Source: JAAELZ01 sp965237995 (GTDB lineage Bacteria; Pseudomonadota; Gammaproteobacteria; Arenicellales; Poriferihabitantaceae). Taken from it: a stretch of 64,000 nt of DNA. Made by a program: the position numbers and the translations under genes. The stretch spans positions 496,001 to 560,000 of the forward strand of contig CBDEGO010000002.1 in assembly GCA_965237995.1 (NCBI GenBank), given 5' to 3'. Within the stretch, counting starts at the first letter, position 1. Each line of letters begins with the position of its first letter. Positions 16,531 to 26,080 of this stretch are shown in pieces. The notes beneath the pieces were generated by a model that was not told the DNA's origin, searched no databases, and was given only the letters and a program-made list of their open reading frames with translations.

Positions 16531-17208
16531 ATGCAGGCAACCCTGTTTTTTGACTTCGATTCGACTCTTTGTCAACTTGAATCACTGGATCAAGCATTAT
16601 TATACGCGCTTGAAAACCACCCAAACCAAGCTTACCTAGCTGCGCAAATTGGTGCGATTACCGATTTAGCGATGTCTGGCGCCATCGACCTAGAGCAGTC
16701 TATTAACAAACGATTAAAACTGCTTCCCTTATCAACTAAAGCAATCAAAGTCACCGCTCAACGGCTGTCTAAAAAGTTAACCGCTGGTATGGCTGAACTC
16801 ATTACACAGCTCACAACAGAAGGTCATGAAATTCATATTATTAGTGGTGGGTTTCAAGAGTTGATCGAACCGAGTCGCGAAATATTGAATGTTCCGAGAT
16901 ATCGATGCCATGCAAATCACTTCCTAATAGAGAATGAAGCCGTAATGGGTATCGACACAAACAATCCGCTAATTAGAACTGACGGTAAGTCAGTGGTTAT
17001 TGGCACACAAGTTCATTCGAAGGAGTCACCAGTGTTCATGATTGGCGACGGCTATAATGACTTACAAGTTCATCTTCAAGGATTTTGCGATCATTTTATC
17101 GGGTTTGGCGCGAACGCCTACCGGCCCAACATTGAGCAACAGGCTCCGCATTACGTAAAAAGTGTCTCTGCACTGCGCGACACCCTAAAAGCACTACTAC
17201 CAACCTAA
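16531..17208 (+). CDS. serB: HAD-superfamily phosphoserine phosphatase
   Basis: The 225-residue product has HAD motif I FFDFDSTL at residues 6-13 (nucleophile Asp8), motif II at IISGGFQELI near residue 108, and motif III/IV at MIGDGYNDL near residue 170. This is the SerB-type arrangement with a helical C1 cap (about 20-90) and no N-terminal ACT domain. It is the first gene of a serB-serA-serC run, 18 bases before serA. That context makes dephosphorylation of phosphoserine, the last step of serine synthesis, the best call. Confidence 0.85.
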   Translation: MQATLFFDFDSTLCQLESLDQALLYALENHPNQAYLAAQIGAITDLAMSGAIDLEQSINKRLKLLPLSTKAIKVTAQRLSKKLTAGMAELITQLTTEGHEIHIISGGFQELIEPSREILNVPRYRCHANHFLIENEAVMGIDTNNPLIRTDGKSVVIGTQVHSKESPVFMIGDGYNDLQVHLQGFCDHFIGFGANAYRPNIEQQAPHYVKSVSALRDTLKALLPT

Positions 17209-17226
17209 ACCTAAATAATTTTAGCT

Positions 17227-18459
17227 ATGAAGCTTTCAAAGTCTGACCTTAAGGTCTGCTTGATGGACGGCGTTTCTGAGTCCGGCGTGCAGGCATTTAC
17301 CGACCGAGGCATTAAAAATGTCCACCTCTTTCCCGCTTCCCTGCCTGAGAAAGAACTTATCAAGGAACTAAGTGATACTCATGTCATTGGTATCCGATCA
17401 AAAACCCAGCTACCCGAATCAATTTTAAGGCATGCACCCGAGTTACTCTGTATCGGCCGCTACGGAATTGGCGTCAACAATGTCGATTTAGCTGGGGCTG
17501 AGTCTTTAGGTATTCCGGTTTTTAATGGGCCATACGCCAGCACACGCTCAGTGGCCGAGATGGTCGTCGGCTTAATATTTAGTTTATTTCGTCGTAGCGC
17601 TGAAAAGTCGATGCTTCTTCATCAGGGTATTTGGGACAAAACGACAGAACGCAGCTATGAATTACGCGGGAAAACACTGGGGCTTGTCGGCTATGGTAAT
17701 ACGGCCGCTCAAGTATCCGTGATGGCAGAAAGTCTGGGGATGCGTGTTCTATATAGTGATGTGCGCGCTGTGCTGCCACTGGGTAATGCCAAGCAGGTTT
17801 CGTTCGAGAAAGTGCTAAAAAAATCTGATGTCGTATCGGCGCATGTACCCGGCCTGCCATCAACTGATAATTTATTTAACGCCGAAACCATAGGGTTGAT
17901 GAAAGCTGGGAGCTTCTTAATTAACACCTCCCGTGGCAGTGTGATTGATATCCAAGCGCTGTGCACTGCATTAGATAGTGGTCACATAGCAGGTGCAGCC
18001 CTAGATGTATTTCCTCAAGAGCCGAAATCAAAAGCTGAATCTTTTGAATCACCGTTAGTAAGCTACCCGAATGTCATACTGACGCCGCATATTAGCGGTG
18101 CCACGCAAGAATCCCAATCGCAGCTCGGCATAGAGGTTTCTGAAAAAATGATCAACTGCGCCCTGTTTGGTGATTCGTCTAGCGCACTCAATTACCCGCA
18201 ACTAAACCTTGCTGAACCACAATCTTGCTGTAGATTGATTGTAGCTCACCAAAACACGCCGGGTGTAATGGCTAAAATCAACGACATCATTGCCTCTGAA
18301 CGTGTCAATATACGTTCTCAAATGCTACAGACAACCGACAAAATCGGTGTGGTAGCGGTCGGACTAGATTCCCAGGCCAGTGATCGTATCGGTGCTAAAT
18401 TAAGCGACTTAGAGACCACCATTAGATGCCGTATCATCAACCAAACCGAGGAAGGATAA
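17227..18459 (+). CDS. serA: D-3-phosphoglycerate dehydrogenase
   Basis: The 410-residue product is an E. coli-type SerA. The N-terminal substrate domain contains GIRSKTQLPESIL. The NAD domain has GLVGYGNTAAQV, whose second Gly of the usual GxGxxG is replaced by Ala. Catalytic residues are seen in NTSRGSVID (Arg), DVFPQEP (Glu) and LTPHISGAT (His). The C-terminal ACT domain (about 335-410) binds serine for feedback control. It catalyses the first step of serine synthesis from 3-phosphoglycerate. It sits between serB and serC in one operon. Confidence 0.93.
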   Translation: MKLSKSDLKVCLMDGVSESGVQAFTDRGIKNVHLFPASLPEKELIKELSDTHVIGIRSKTQLPESILRHAPELLCIGRYGIGVNNVDLAGAESLGIPVFNGPYASTRSVAEMVVGLIFSLFRRSAEKSMLLHQGIWDKTTERSYELRGKTLGLVGYGNTAAQVSVMAESLGMRVLYSDVRAVLPLGNAKQVSFEKVLKKSDVVSAHVPGLPSTDNLFNAETIGLMKAGSFLINTSRGSVIDIQALCTALDSGHIAGAALDVFPQEPKSKAESFESPLVSYPNVILTPHISGATQESQSQLGIEVSEKMINCALFGDSSSALNYPQLNLAEPQSCCRLIVAHQNTPGVMAKINDIIASERVNIRSQMLQTTDKIGVVAVGLDSQASDRIGAKLSDLETTIRCRIINQTEEG

Positions 18460-18461
18460 AC

Positions 18462-19544
18462 ATGCCCGTCTATAACTTCAGCGCTGGCCCAGCTATGCTT
18501 CCCGAAGAGGTATTGCTACAGGCTCAGAACGAACTCCTTGATTTTCAAGAGTCGGGCATGAGCGTAATGAGCATGAGTCATCGCAGCAAACCATTTATGG
18601 CTATCGCTGAAACAGCCGAAGCAGACCTGCGCGAGCTTATGGCTATTCCTGACAACTATAAAGTGTTATTTCTGCAAGGCGGCGCAACCCATCAATTCGC
18701 CTTACTTCCGCTTAATTTAGGCAATGCAAACGATGTAGCTGATTATATTTGCACTGGCATTTGGTCTAAGAAAGCCATCGAACACGCTAAGCCATTGATT
18801 GAAGTGAATGTCGCAGCCACTGCCGCAGACTGGGACTATTTAACCATTCCTAACGAGGCGCAATGGGCCCTAAGCAAAGGCGCTGCTTACTTGCACTATA
18901 CCGACAACGAAACGATCGGCGGCGTAGAGTTTGAGCAAACGCCAACTCCGCCAAGTGACGTACCGCTAGCCTGTGATATGTCTTCGAGCATTTTATCTAA
19001 ACCGATTGATGTTTCAAAGTTTGGCGTAATCTATGCGGGCGCCCAGAAAAACATTGGCCCTGCTGGGTTAACCATCGTCATCATCCGAGAAGATTTACTT
19101 GAAAAAAGCAATGGCGAGGTACCCCCTATTTTCAGTTACAAGCAGCATGCTAAAACTGGTTCCATGTTAAATACCCCTCCAACTTATAGCTGGTACATGG
19201 CAGGCTTAGTATTCAAATGGCTTAAAAGACAAGGGGGCTTAAAGGCACTCTCTAAGGTCAATAAAGAAAAATCAGCATTATTGTACCAAGCCATTGATAA
19301 CTCATCCTTTTATGCCAACCCAATAGAAGCCAGAACACGATCAAAAATGAACATTCCATTTACGCTCGCTGACGCGCAATTGGATAACATTTTTCTAGAC
19401 GAAGCTGAGCAAGCGGGTTTACTTAATTTAAAAGGGCATCGCTCGGTTGGTGGCATGAGAGCCAGTATTTACAATGCAATGCCACTGAAAGGGGTGGAGG
19501 AGTTAGTTGATTTTATGCAAGCCTTTGAAAAACAGCACGGGTAG
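18462..19544 (+). CDS. serC: phosphoserine aminotransferase
   Basis: The start is the ATG at 18462, preceded by GAGGAAGGA; the product then begins MPVYNFSAGPAMLPEEV as SerC proteins do. The 360-residue PLP enzyme converts 3-phosphohydroxypyruvate to phosphoserine. Family segments include SMSHRSKPF, FLQGGATHQF, the PLP-lysine region IYAGAQKNIGPAGLT, and NTPPTYSWYM. The start codon lies 3 bases after the serA stop. With serB and serA it completes the phosphorylated serine pathway, which supplies serine for one-carbon and cysteine synthesis. Confidence 0.95.
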   Translation: MPVYNFSAGPAMLPEEVLLQAQNELLDFQESGMSVMSMSHRSKPFMAIAETAEADLRELMAIPDNYKVLFLQGGATHQFALLPLNLGNANDVADYICTGIWSKKAIEHAKPLIEVNVAATAADWDYLTIPNEAQWALSKGAAYLHYTDNETIGGVEFEQTPTPPSDVPLACDMSSSILSKPIDVSKFGVIYAGAQKNIGPAGLTIVIIREDLLEKSNGEVPPIFSYKQHAKTGSMLNTPPTYSWYMAGLVFKWLKRQGGLKALSKVNKEKSALLYQAIDNSSFYANPIEARTRSKMNIPFTLADAQLDNIFLDEAEQAGLLNLKGHRSVGGMRASIYNAMPLKGVEELVDFMQAFEKQHG

Positions 19545-19651
19545 CTACTAATACGCGTATAAATTCTTTTGAACGCGCGCGCAAGCTCATTACACTAAAC
19601 TTATTATCAAGTTAGCCATTTCGGCTAAGCTAATAACATAGCGGAAGGTGT

Positions 19652-20815
19652 ATGAAGACAAAAATGCTGAAGATTCGCGGGATTGGTGTCCCAGTGAACG
19701 ATTACTTTGTATCAGACTTTGTGGATATCCCCGAGTTCAGGTACAACAAAATCCCTCTTGAAAAAGTCACCAAAAACAAAGACGGGTTTTATCTTCAACT
19801 AGATAACGATGAACACCCTGAGTATTTTATTTCTCGTGACGCTGTAGAAGCGCCTACATCAGGAGGTAACACCACCAACGCCTTCTTAGGTTTAGTCGCG
19901 TTATATTCCGCAACAGATACGGATGTACAGTTTAAAGTCATCTTGCCTGATGATAAGTCGTCTATCGCGCAACAGGAAATTGACCAACACATTTATAACG
20001 ATGTAAACATCGTACAAGTGCATACACCGATTTGGGGGCCGAGGGAATGTTATAACGGCATAGCGCACGATAGAACCTACTTGTTAGTTTCTCCTCACCC
20101 ACCTATTGACTCGCTAGACGCTGAAATAAAGGGTCAGTTTAAGGTCACCAACGATATTCCTATCCTAACGCCTGGCTACTTAAACAGTTATCTTGGCCCT
20201 CAAGTTATCATTCCTACCGGCATTGGTTTTGACACCATTAAACCACGTATAGGTAATAACGATGTTATCGTCTGTCTTAATGACGACGAGTTATTAGAAA
20301 AATTTGGTTCGCCTATTTTTCCTGATGAAACGTCAGACGATGTATTGCGCAATATTACCGATAGATTCACGCGCAATCATAACCCCCATATGGACCCAAG
20401 CATGACATTCGCGCTGGGTTTTTCTACGGGCGGGTCATTAACTTGTTATCAGTATGAGAACAAGCAGTACTTAATTCATCTACCGTTAGATATTGAAGAG
20501 TCTACCCGTGTCGCAGATGAGTTTGACGACTCAAAGGTTTGCGCCGAGCATAACGGTTTATTTGGTGTGGGCAGAGGTGACGCGCGGATTACCGGCCACT
20601 TGTTCTACCCCTATTTTGTCGAAGTCATGAAAGATGGCTTAAGCGCGGCAATGGCTGCTTCTGAGCTAGGGGCGGCATTATCTGCGCTAATGCATCACTC
20701 AAAATACTCTAATATCACTACCTTCGACCCAGCCGCGTTACAACAGCTAGTAAACCGGTGTATTGAAAAGGTGCAACAAAATCAATCGGATGCGACTAAC
20801 CTTGGCACAGATTAG
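19652..20815 (+). CDS. divergent PfkB/ribokinase-fold protein, function unknown
   Basis: A strong GGAAGGTG precedes the ATG at 19652. The 387-residue product has no clear named family, but several features fit a very diverged PfkB carbohydrate-kinase fold. These are a Gly-rich SGGNTTNAFLGLVAL segment near residue 71 where PfkB proteins have GG..N.A..L..LG, an IVCLNDDELLEKFG segment near residue 210, and GVGRGDARITGHLF near residue 306, which lines up with the family GAGDAF.AG active-site motif and keeps its Asp. An anion-hole second Gly is altered. Substrate binding may therefore differ from that of known sugar kinases. It lies alone downstream of serC. Confidence 0.45.
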   Translation: MKTKMLKIRGIGVPVNDYFVSDFVDIPEFRYNKIPLEKVTKNKDGFYLQLDNDEHPEYFISRDAVEAPTSGGNTTNAFLGLVALYSATDTDVQFKVILPDDKSSIAQQEIDQHIYNDVNIVQVHTPIWGPRECYNGIAHDRTYLLVSPHPPIDSLDAEIKGQFKVTNDIPILTPGYLNSYLGPQVIIPTGIGFDTIKPRIGNNDVIVCLNDDELLEKFGSPIFPDETSDDVLRNITDRFTRNHNPHMDPSMTFALGFSTGGSLTCYQYENKQYLIHLPLDIEESTRVADEFDDSKVCAEHNGLFGVGRGDARITGHLFYPYFVEVMKDGLSAAMAASELGAALSALMHHSKYSNITTFDPAALQQLVNRCIEKVQQNQSDATNLGTD

Positions 20816-20884
20816 CTAAGATAAGAACCATGCGCGTAATTTTCTGACTAGGCGTTAATGCTCAAAAGCGATAAAATTACTTAG

Positions 20885-21346
20885 ATGCGCAGTCTATTAA
20901 TTGTTTGTAACACGCCCACTGAAAACACACAGAGCTTGTTTGATTCTGTCGTCCGTGGCACTACTAACAAAGAGATCACCGATATACTGGTGCTAGCAAA
21001 ACAACCTCTTGAAACCACTGTGGACGACGTATTGCAAGCGGATGGTATGATCATTGGCACCACAGAGCACTTTGGTTCAATGAGCGGCCAAATCAAAGAC
21101 TTTTTTGAGCGTATTTATTACCCTTGCCTAGAAGTGAAACAAGGGCTGCCCGTAGCGGTGTATATAAAAGCCGCATTAGATGGGACAGGTACTCAACTTG
21201 GAGTTGAAAAAATTCTCGCGGGCTTAAGATGGAAATTAGTGCAGCCCACACTCATGCTACACGGCCCCTACAAAACCACATTCAACGAGCAATGCGAACA
21301 ACTGGGCATAACCATGGCCGCCGGCTTAGAAGCGAATATCTTTTAA
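20885..21346 (+). CDS. flavodoxin-fold protein / NAD(P)H-dependent reductase-like
   Basis: The 153-residue product has a flavodoxin pattern: an N-terminal strand and phosphate loop (LLIVCNTPTENTQSL at residues 4-18), a central DGMIIGTTEHFGSMSGQIKDFFER with the FMN-loop style GSMSGQIK at about residues 64-71, and a following PVAVYIKAALDGTGTQ. These are typical of small FMN-binding reductases in the WrbA/NADPH-FMN group. It is convergent with the MATE gene, 30 bases apart. Electron partner and substrate are unknown. Confidence 0.75.
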   Translation: MRSLLIVCNTPTENTQSLFDSVVRGTTNKEITDILVLAKQPLETTVDDVLQADGMIIGTTEHFGSMSGQIKDFFERIYYPCLEVKQGLPVAVYIKAALDGTGTQLGVEKILAGLRWKLVQPTLMLHGPYKTTFNEQCEQLGITMAAGLEANIF

Positions 21347-21376
21347 GCAATTCCAATACTAAGTATCTAAAGTAGT

Positions 21377-22687
21377 TCAAGCCGTAAATTGCTTCAATAT
21401 ATTCGGATACTCTCGCCATAAAGTAAGCGCCCTAAGCACCATAAAGCCACTAAGGCACAGCAGCAAGCCGTGGTTGCCCAACAACGGCACCAATATCCAA
21501 ACCGATAATACATATAAACAGGTAGACACCAGCATATTGTTACGCATCGCTTTGGTTTGTGTCGTTCCGATAAAGATGCCATCAAGTAAAAAACTCCATA
21601 AGGAAACCAAGGGAAGGATAATGATCCAAACTTTATACTCTAAGGCAAGCTCAATCACAGCTTGCTGATTAGTAAATAAGCCGATTAATGGCGCTGCTAA
21701 CAAGCCATACAACATCGCAATCAACGCCGCGCTTAGCACCATCCAAACCATTGTCAATTTAACTGATTGTCTAAATCGTTTTATATTTTTCTGTCCATAA
21801 GCGCTGCCAACTAACGCTTCTCCAGCAAAGGCGAAGCCATCAAGCGCATACGCCATGATGCTTTGAAAATGCAACAAAATGGCGTTAGCTGCTAAAAATA
21901 GCTCACCGAGCTTGGCACCTTGCGCAGTAAAGAACGCAAATGAAAACACTAGGCATAAAGTACGAATAAAAATATCAGCATTGGCTTTCATCAGCTTCCC
22001 CATTGGGCCGAGTGCTAGTACTGTTTGTTTCGTCCCGCTACGTATCGCAGAATGCAGTATGTCTTTAAGCAAAAAGAACCCAAAAGCCATTGCGAAATAT
22101 TCAGATAGTAAGGTGGCCCAAGCCACGCCAGCCACCCCTAACCCAAGGATAGGGACAAACAATATATCTAGCCCAATATTGCTTAAATTCAATACCAGTT
22201 GCAGCGCTAACGCCGCTTTGGTTCGCTGTAAACCGATTAACACGCCTGTCAGCGCAAAGACGCATAGTGTGGCTGGTGCGCTAAATATCCGAATAGTTGC
22301 ATATTCACGCGCGCTGGCTTCAACGGCGTGACTGCTATTAATGAGGCTTAGTGCAATCTCTATCACTGGGCGACCTAACAATAACACCAATAGTCCTAGT
22401 GCAGCAGCGAGTATGATGACCCTTAGAAACAGTAGATCAATTTCTGCATCATCTGCGGCCCCTTTAGCTTGCGCAATAAAGCCCGTGGTACTCATACGCA
22501 AAAAACCAAACCCCCAATACAAAAAACTAAATATCAAAGCGCCCACTGCCACAGCACCAATATAATGCGCAGACCCTAAGTGGCCCACCACGGCTGTATC
22601 AACCGCACCAACCAATGGAACAGAAATATTGGATAGAATCATTGGCCCCGCTAAAGACCATATTTTTTTGTTATTTATTGTGTCCAC
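21377..22687 (-). CDS. MATE-family efflux protein, DinF subgroup
   Basis: The 436-residue integral membrane protein has about 12 hydrophobic segments in two similar halves. Family segments are LAGPMILSNISVPLVGAVDT near the N-terminus, the VGHLG loop, RMSTTGFIAQAKGA, and the second-half ALDGFAFAGEALVGSAYG characteristic of DinF-type MATE proteins. It would export cationic or bile-salt-like compounds by Na+ or H+ antiport. The likely start is a GTG at 22685-22687; no strong ribosome site is visible. It stands alone, with no lexA next to it. Confidence 0.9.
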   Translation of the reverse strand: MDTINNKKIWSLAGPMILSNISVPLVGAVDTAVVGHLGSAHYIGAVAVGALIFSFLYWGFGFLRMSTTGFIAQAKGAADDAEIDLLFLRVIILAAALGLLVLLLGRPVIEIALSLINSSHAVEASAREYATIRIFSAPATLCVFALTGVLIGLQRTKAALALQLVLNLSNIGLDILFVPILGLGVAGVAWATLLSEYFAMAFGFFLLKDILHSAIRSGTKQTVLALGPMGKLMKANADIFIRTLCLVFSFAFFTAQGAKLGELFLAANAILLHFQSIMAYALDGFAFAGEALVGSAYGQKNIKRFRQSVKLTMVWMVLSAALIAMLYGLLAAPLIGLFTNQQAVIELALEYKVWIIILPLVSLWSFLLDGIFIGTTQTKAMRNNMLVSTCLYVLSVWILVPLLGNHGLLLCLSGFMVLRALTLWREYPNILKQFTA

Positions 22688-22970
22688 TTAACGCTAATAC
22701 AATTCTAGATTTGTCTACTTAAAATTCGTGCCCGCATTGTAGATGTTATACATTTCTTAACAAATGAATTTGTATAAGATTTACTCAACAATACCTACGT
22801 TTCTACTAAAGATTACCCCGTCTTCCCGCAAATACTAAAATAAGCCTTGAAACTAGGTTTTCTGGCCCGATATTTTGTGCTTTCGTTCTTCACTTGTTGT
22901 ATCATGCGCCCCGCTTGAAAAATCGGGTCATATGGACCACCAAATTTGAATTTTTGCTAGAACTTGAGAC

Positions 22971-25056
22971 ATGACAGATCTAAACCATTATAGAAATATC
23001 GGCATATTTGCACACGTTGACGCCGGTAAAACCACGACGACCGAACGCATACTTAGCCTTACTGGCAAGATTCATAAAATTGGTGAAGTACACGATGGCG
23101 AAGCCACCACCGATTTCATGGACCAAGAACGCGAGCGCGGCATCACTATCCAGTCAGCCGCAACCAGCTGTGAATGGGATGACCATCGCTTAAATATCAT
23201 TGACACGCCGGGCCACGTTGACTTCACCATTGAAGTTTATCGTTCGCTTAAAGTGCTTGACGGCGGCGTGGGTGTGTTCTGTGGTTCTGGCGGTGTTGAA
23301 CCACAATCAGAGACAAACTGGCGTTATGCTAATGATTCTGAAGTAGCGCGTATTATTCTAGTTAACAAGCTAGACCGAATGGGCGCTGACTTCTACCGCG
23401 TGGTTGACCAAGTCGAAAATGTATTGGGTGCTAACCCATTGGTAATGGTATTGCCTATCGGCATCGAAGATGATTTCTCTGGCGTTGTAGACCTACTTAG
23501 CCGCGAAGCATGGGTATGGGACGATTCAAGCGACCCTTTGAAGTATCAAATTCAAGATATCCCTGCCGACATGGTCGACAAGGTGGAAGAGTATCGCGAA
23601 AAGCTCGTTGAAACTGCACTAGAGCAAGACGATGACGCGATGGAAGCGTACCTAGAAGGTGAAGAGCCAAGCGTAGAAACACTTAAGCAATGCATCCGCA
23701 AAGGGACTATTGCACTAGACTTTTTCCCGACATATTGCGGTTCTGCTTTTAAAAATAAAGGCATACAACTAGTTCTTAATGCTGTTGTTGACTACTTGCC
23801 AAGCCCGACCGAAGTGAAAGCTCAACCAGAAGTCGACTTAGAAGGTAACGAAACAGGTGAATTTGCGATTGTAGATATCGATAAGCCATTGCGCGCCTTA
23901 GCGTTTAAAATCATGGACGACCGCTTCGGCGCCTTGACCTTTATTCGTATCTATTCTGGCAAGCTATCTAAAGGCACGACCGTACTGAATACCTTTACTG
24001 GAAAAACTGAGCGTATCGGCCGTATCGTAGAGATGCATGCTGACTCACGTGAAGAGTTAGATTCAGCGCAAGCGGGTGATATCGTTGCCGTGCTTGGCAT
24101 GAAGAATGTGCAAACCGGTCACACTTTATGTGACCCCAATAACCCTGCCACACTGGAGCCGATGGTGTTTCCAGACCCGGTTATCTCAATGGCGGTAGCG
24201 CCTAAAGATAAGAGTGCATCTGAAAAGCTAGGTGTCGCACTAGGCAAAAATGATTGCCGAAGACCCTTCTTTCCGAGTTGAAACTGACGAAGACAGCGGT
24301 GAAACGATTCTTAAAGGCATGGGCGAACTACACTTAGATATCAAGATCGATATCTTAAAGCGTACGCACAGCGTAGACGTTGAAGTCGGCAAGCCGCAAG
24401 TGGCCTACCGCGAGACGATTACCCAAACGATTGAAGACAGCTACACCCACAAGAAACAAACCGGTGGTTCGGGCCAGTTCGGTCGCATCGACTACACTAT
24501 CTCTCCTGGAGAACCAGGCAGTGGTTTTGTATTCGAATCTAAAGTAACGGGTGGTAATGTACCTCGTGAATACTGGCCTTCGGTACAAAAAGGCTTTGCA
24601 ATGATGATGGAAGAAGGCGTCCTCGCTGGCTTCCCTTGCCTAGACGTACAAGTCACCTTACAAGACGGTGCATTTCACGCCGTAGACTCATCGCCAATGG
24701 CGTTTGAAGCAGCAGCAAAAGGCGCTTATCGCCAGTCTATTCCTAAAGCAGGCCCACAACTCATTGAGCCTATTATGAAGGTCGATGTATTCACACCGGA
24801 AGATCACGTTGGCGATGTCATTGGTGACTTAAACCGCCGTCGCGGCATGATTAAGTCGCAAGAAATCAACACCAATGGCGCACGTATCAAAGCGGATGTG
24901 CCACTGGGTGAGATGTTTGGCTACATCGGCGACTTACGCACCATGACTTCAGGTCGAGGCCAGTTCTCAATGGAGTTTGAGAACTATATGCCTTGTCCGA
25001 AGAATATTTCAGAAGTGGTTATCAAAGAAGTAAAGGAGCGTAAAGAAAAAGGTTAA
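22971..25056 (+). pseudogene. fusA2: elongation factor G paralogue, interrupted by a one-base frameshift
   Basis: Residues encoded from 22971 follow EF-G exactly: HVDAGKTTTTERIL (G1), RGITIQSA (switch), DTPGHVDF (G3), NKLDRMGAD (G4), then domain II. At 24246-24250 an A5 run (GGCAAAAATGATTGCC) shifts the frame. Deleting one A restores the family-typical GVALGKMIAEDPSFRVETDE and leads into domains III-V, ending at the TAA at 25054-25056. The span of 2086 bases is one over a multiple of three, giving 694 residues once corrected. The gene is single, not in a str operon, and resembles secondary EF-G proteins of gammaproteobacteria. A well-formed terminator and intact codons on both sides favour a sequencing error or very recent mutation over decay. 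Confidence 0.85.
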
Positions 25057-25080
25057 ATGGCCTTCTTTTTCGTTTCACTA

Positions 25081-25107
25081 AAGCCTCGCAATGCGGGGCT
25101 TTTTTAT
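25081..25107 (+). terminator. rho-independent terminator of the EF-G gene
   Basis: AAGCCTCGC (25081-25089) and GCGGGGCTT (25093-25101) form a 9-bp stem (one T:G) with a 3-base loop, followed by a T-run to 25107. This is a textbook intrinsic terminator 24 bases after the EF-G stop. Confidence 0.9.
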
Positions 25108-25387
25108 TGCTACGGACAAAAAGCCATGACATAGAAAGCTGCACTCTAAAAACCTCTCTAGAAGAAGTCGGGAGGTCTACAAATCACCTGCTAAGTACCA
25201 CCTAACTTAAACATTGATGACTGGCAATCTAAGAATCAGATATTCCAGCACTCTAGCGACTCCCGTGTCCTTCTGAGGTAAACTCAATTTTGGCGACTAC
25301 TCAGAAATCCCTACTTGGGATCACACTCTTGACTATCGCCCGGACGAGGTGAGTGATTGACTCACATTTTTACATCGCGAGGTCAGC
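25108..25387. other. non-coding spacer after the EF-G terminator
   Basis: About 280 bases with no supported ORF or repeat. It should hold the promoter of the following hypothetical gene, whose ribosome site GAGG is seen about 6 bases before its ATG. Confidence 0.5.
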
Positions 25388-25801
25388 ATGCCATTCGAAG
25401 CAAAGGTTCTTCTAATTTTTTGCTCAGCTATGTTAGTTGTGTTTTTTGTGGGGCCTGGAAACCTGTCTTTCAGCGAAGCAAAAGCGAAGGCGGATAAATA
25501 CGAAAGCACTCTAAGCGCTAACGAAACAGACGAGCTAAAGAAGAATCAAGATAAATTCGCTGAAATAGCCTTTCCTGCGTGTAGTGACGCCACAGGAACT
25601 GAACCAGATAATTTTACCGTCGTGGTTGAAATTACAGTCGATGGTTATGTGTCACGGTCTTGGAGAAAAGGAAATTCAAAATTTGCGATTTGCTTTCAGA
25701 AAAGCGTGACTGATCATTTTGTTTACTGGACGGTCAAGCAATCATTCTTTATCTCGTTTGAATACAATTATGTGTCTTTTAATCAGGCGGTCGGGCGTTA
25801 G
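25388..25801 (+). CDS. hypothetical membrane-anchored or exported protein
   Basis: The 137-residue product has an N-terminal hydrophobic segment (VLLIFCSAMLVVFFVGPG, residues about 7-24) that could be a signal anchor, then a charged helical stretch (SEAKAKADKYESTLSANETDE) and a C-terminal domain with FPACSDATG and FAICFQKS, giving two Cys that could pair outside the membrane. No family was recognised. It opens an AT-rich island with the ATPase/TOPRIM pair but is not coupled to it. The TonB-like phrase VVVEITVDGYVSRSW suggests a small periplasmic domain. Confidence 0.65.
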   Translation: MPFEAKVLLIFCSAMLVVFFVGPGNLSFSEAKAKADKYESTLSANETDELKKNQDKFAEIAFPACSDATGTEPDNFTVVVEITVDGYVSRSWRKGNSKFAICFQKSVTDHFVYWTVKQSFFISFEYNYVSFNQAVGR

Positions 25802-26056
25802 AGTCGCCCACGCTCCACTATTTATTTTTAATTAAATCAAATACTTACTCAGCACTTAGCTTAAAATTATTTACTCACATACTTGTGGGCACACGCGGGG
25901 CACATGTATCTAGGTAAGTTGCTACGATAAATGTAACAATGATAATGATTGTTTTAAGTAAATATAAAGCTACCACCTAGGTGGTTCTAGATTTGGATAA
26001 ACTGTTGTAATAACAAACCGATTGACTCCAACGGCATGTTTACATAGTATGCATAT

Positions 26057-26073
26057 ATTCCAAAATATGGAAT
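26057..26073. promoter_or_regulatory. palindrome immediately upstream of the ATPase gene
   Basis: ATTCCA (26057-26062), AAATA, TGGAAT (26068-26073): a perfect inverted repeat ending 7 bases before the ATG at 26081. An 8-base palindrome TATGCATA lies at 26048-26055. The position over the ribosome-binding region suggests an operator or a structured leader that could keep the two-gene module silent. Confidence 0.4.
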
Positions 26074-26080
26074 TATTAGC

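Noticed and set aside
25930..26056. Possible CRISPR or repeat block in the AT-rich spacer before the ATPase
   Set aside because: Only short AT-rich similarities are seen; no repeated unit of regular spacing exists.
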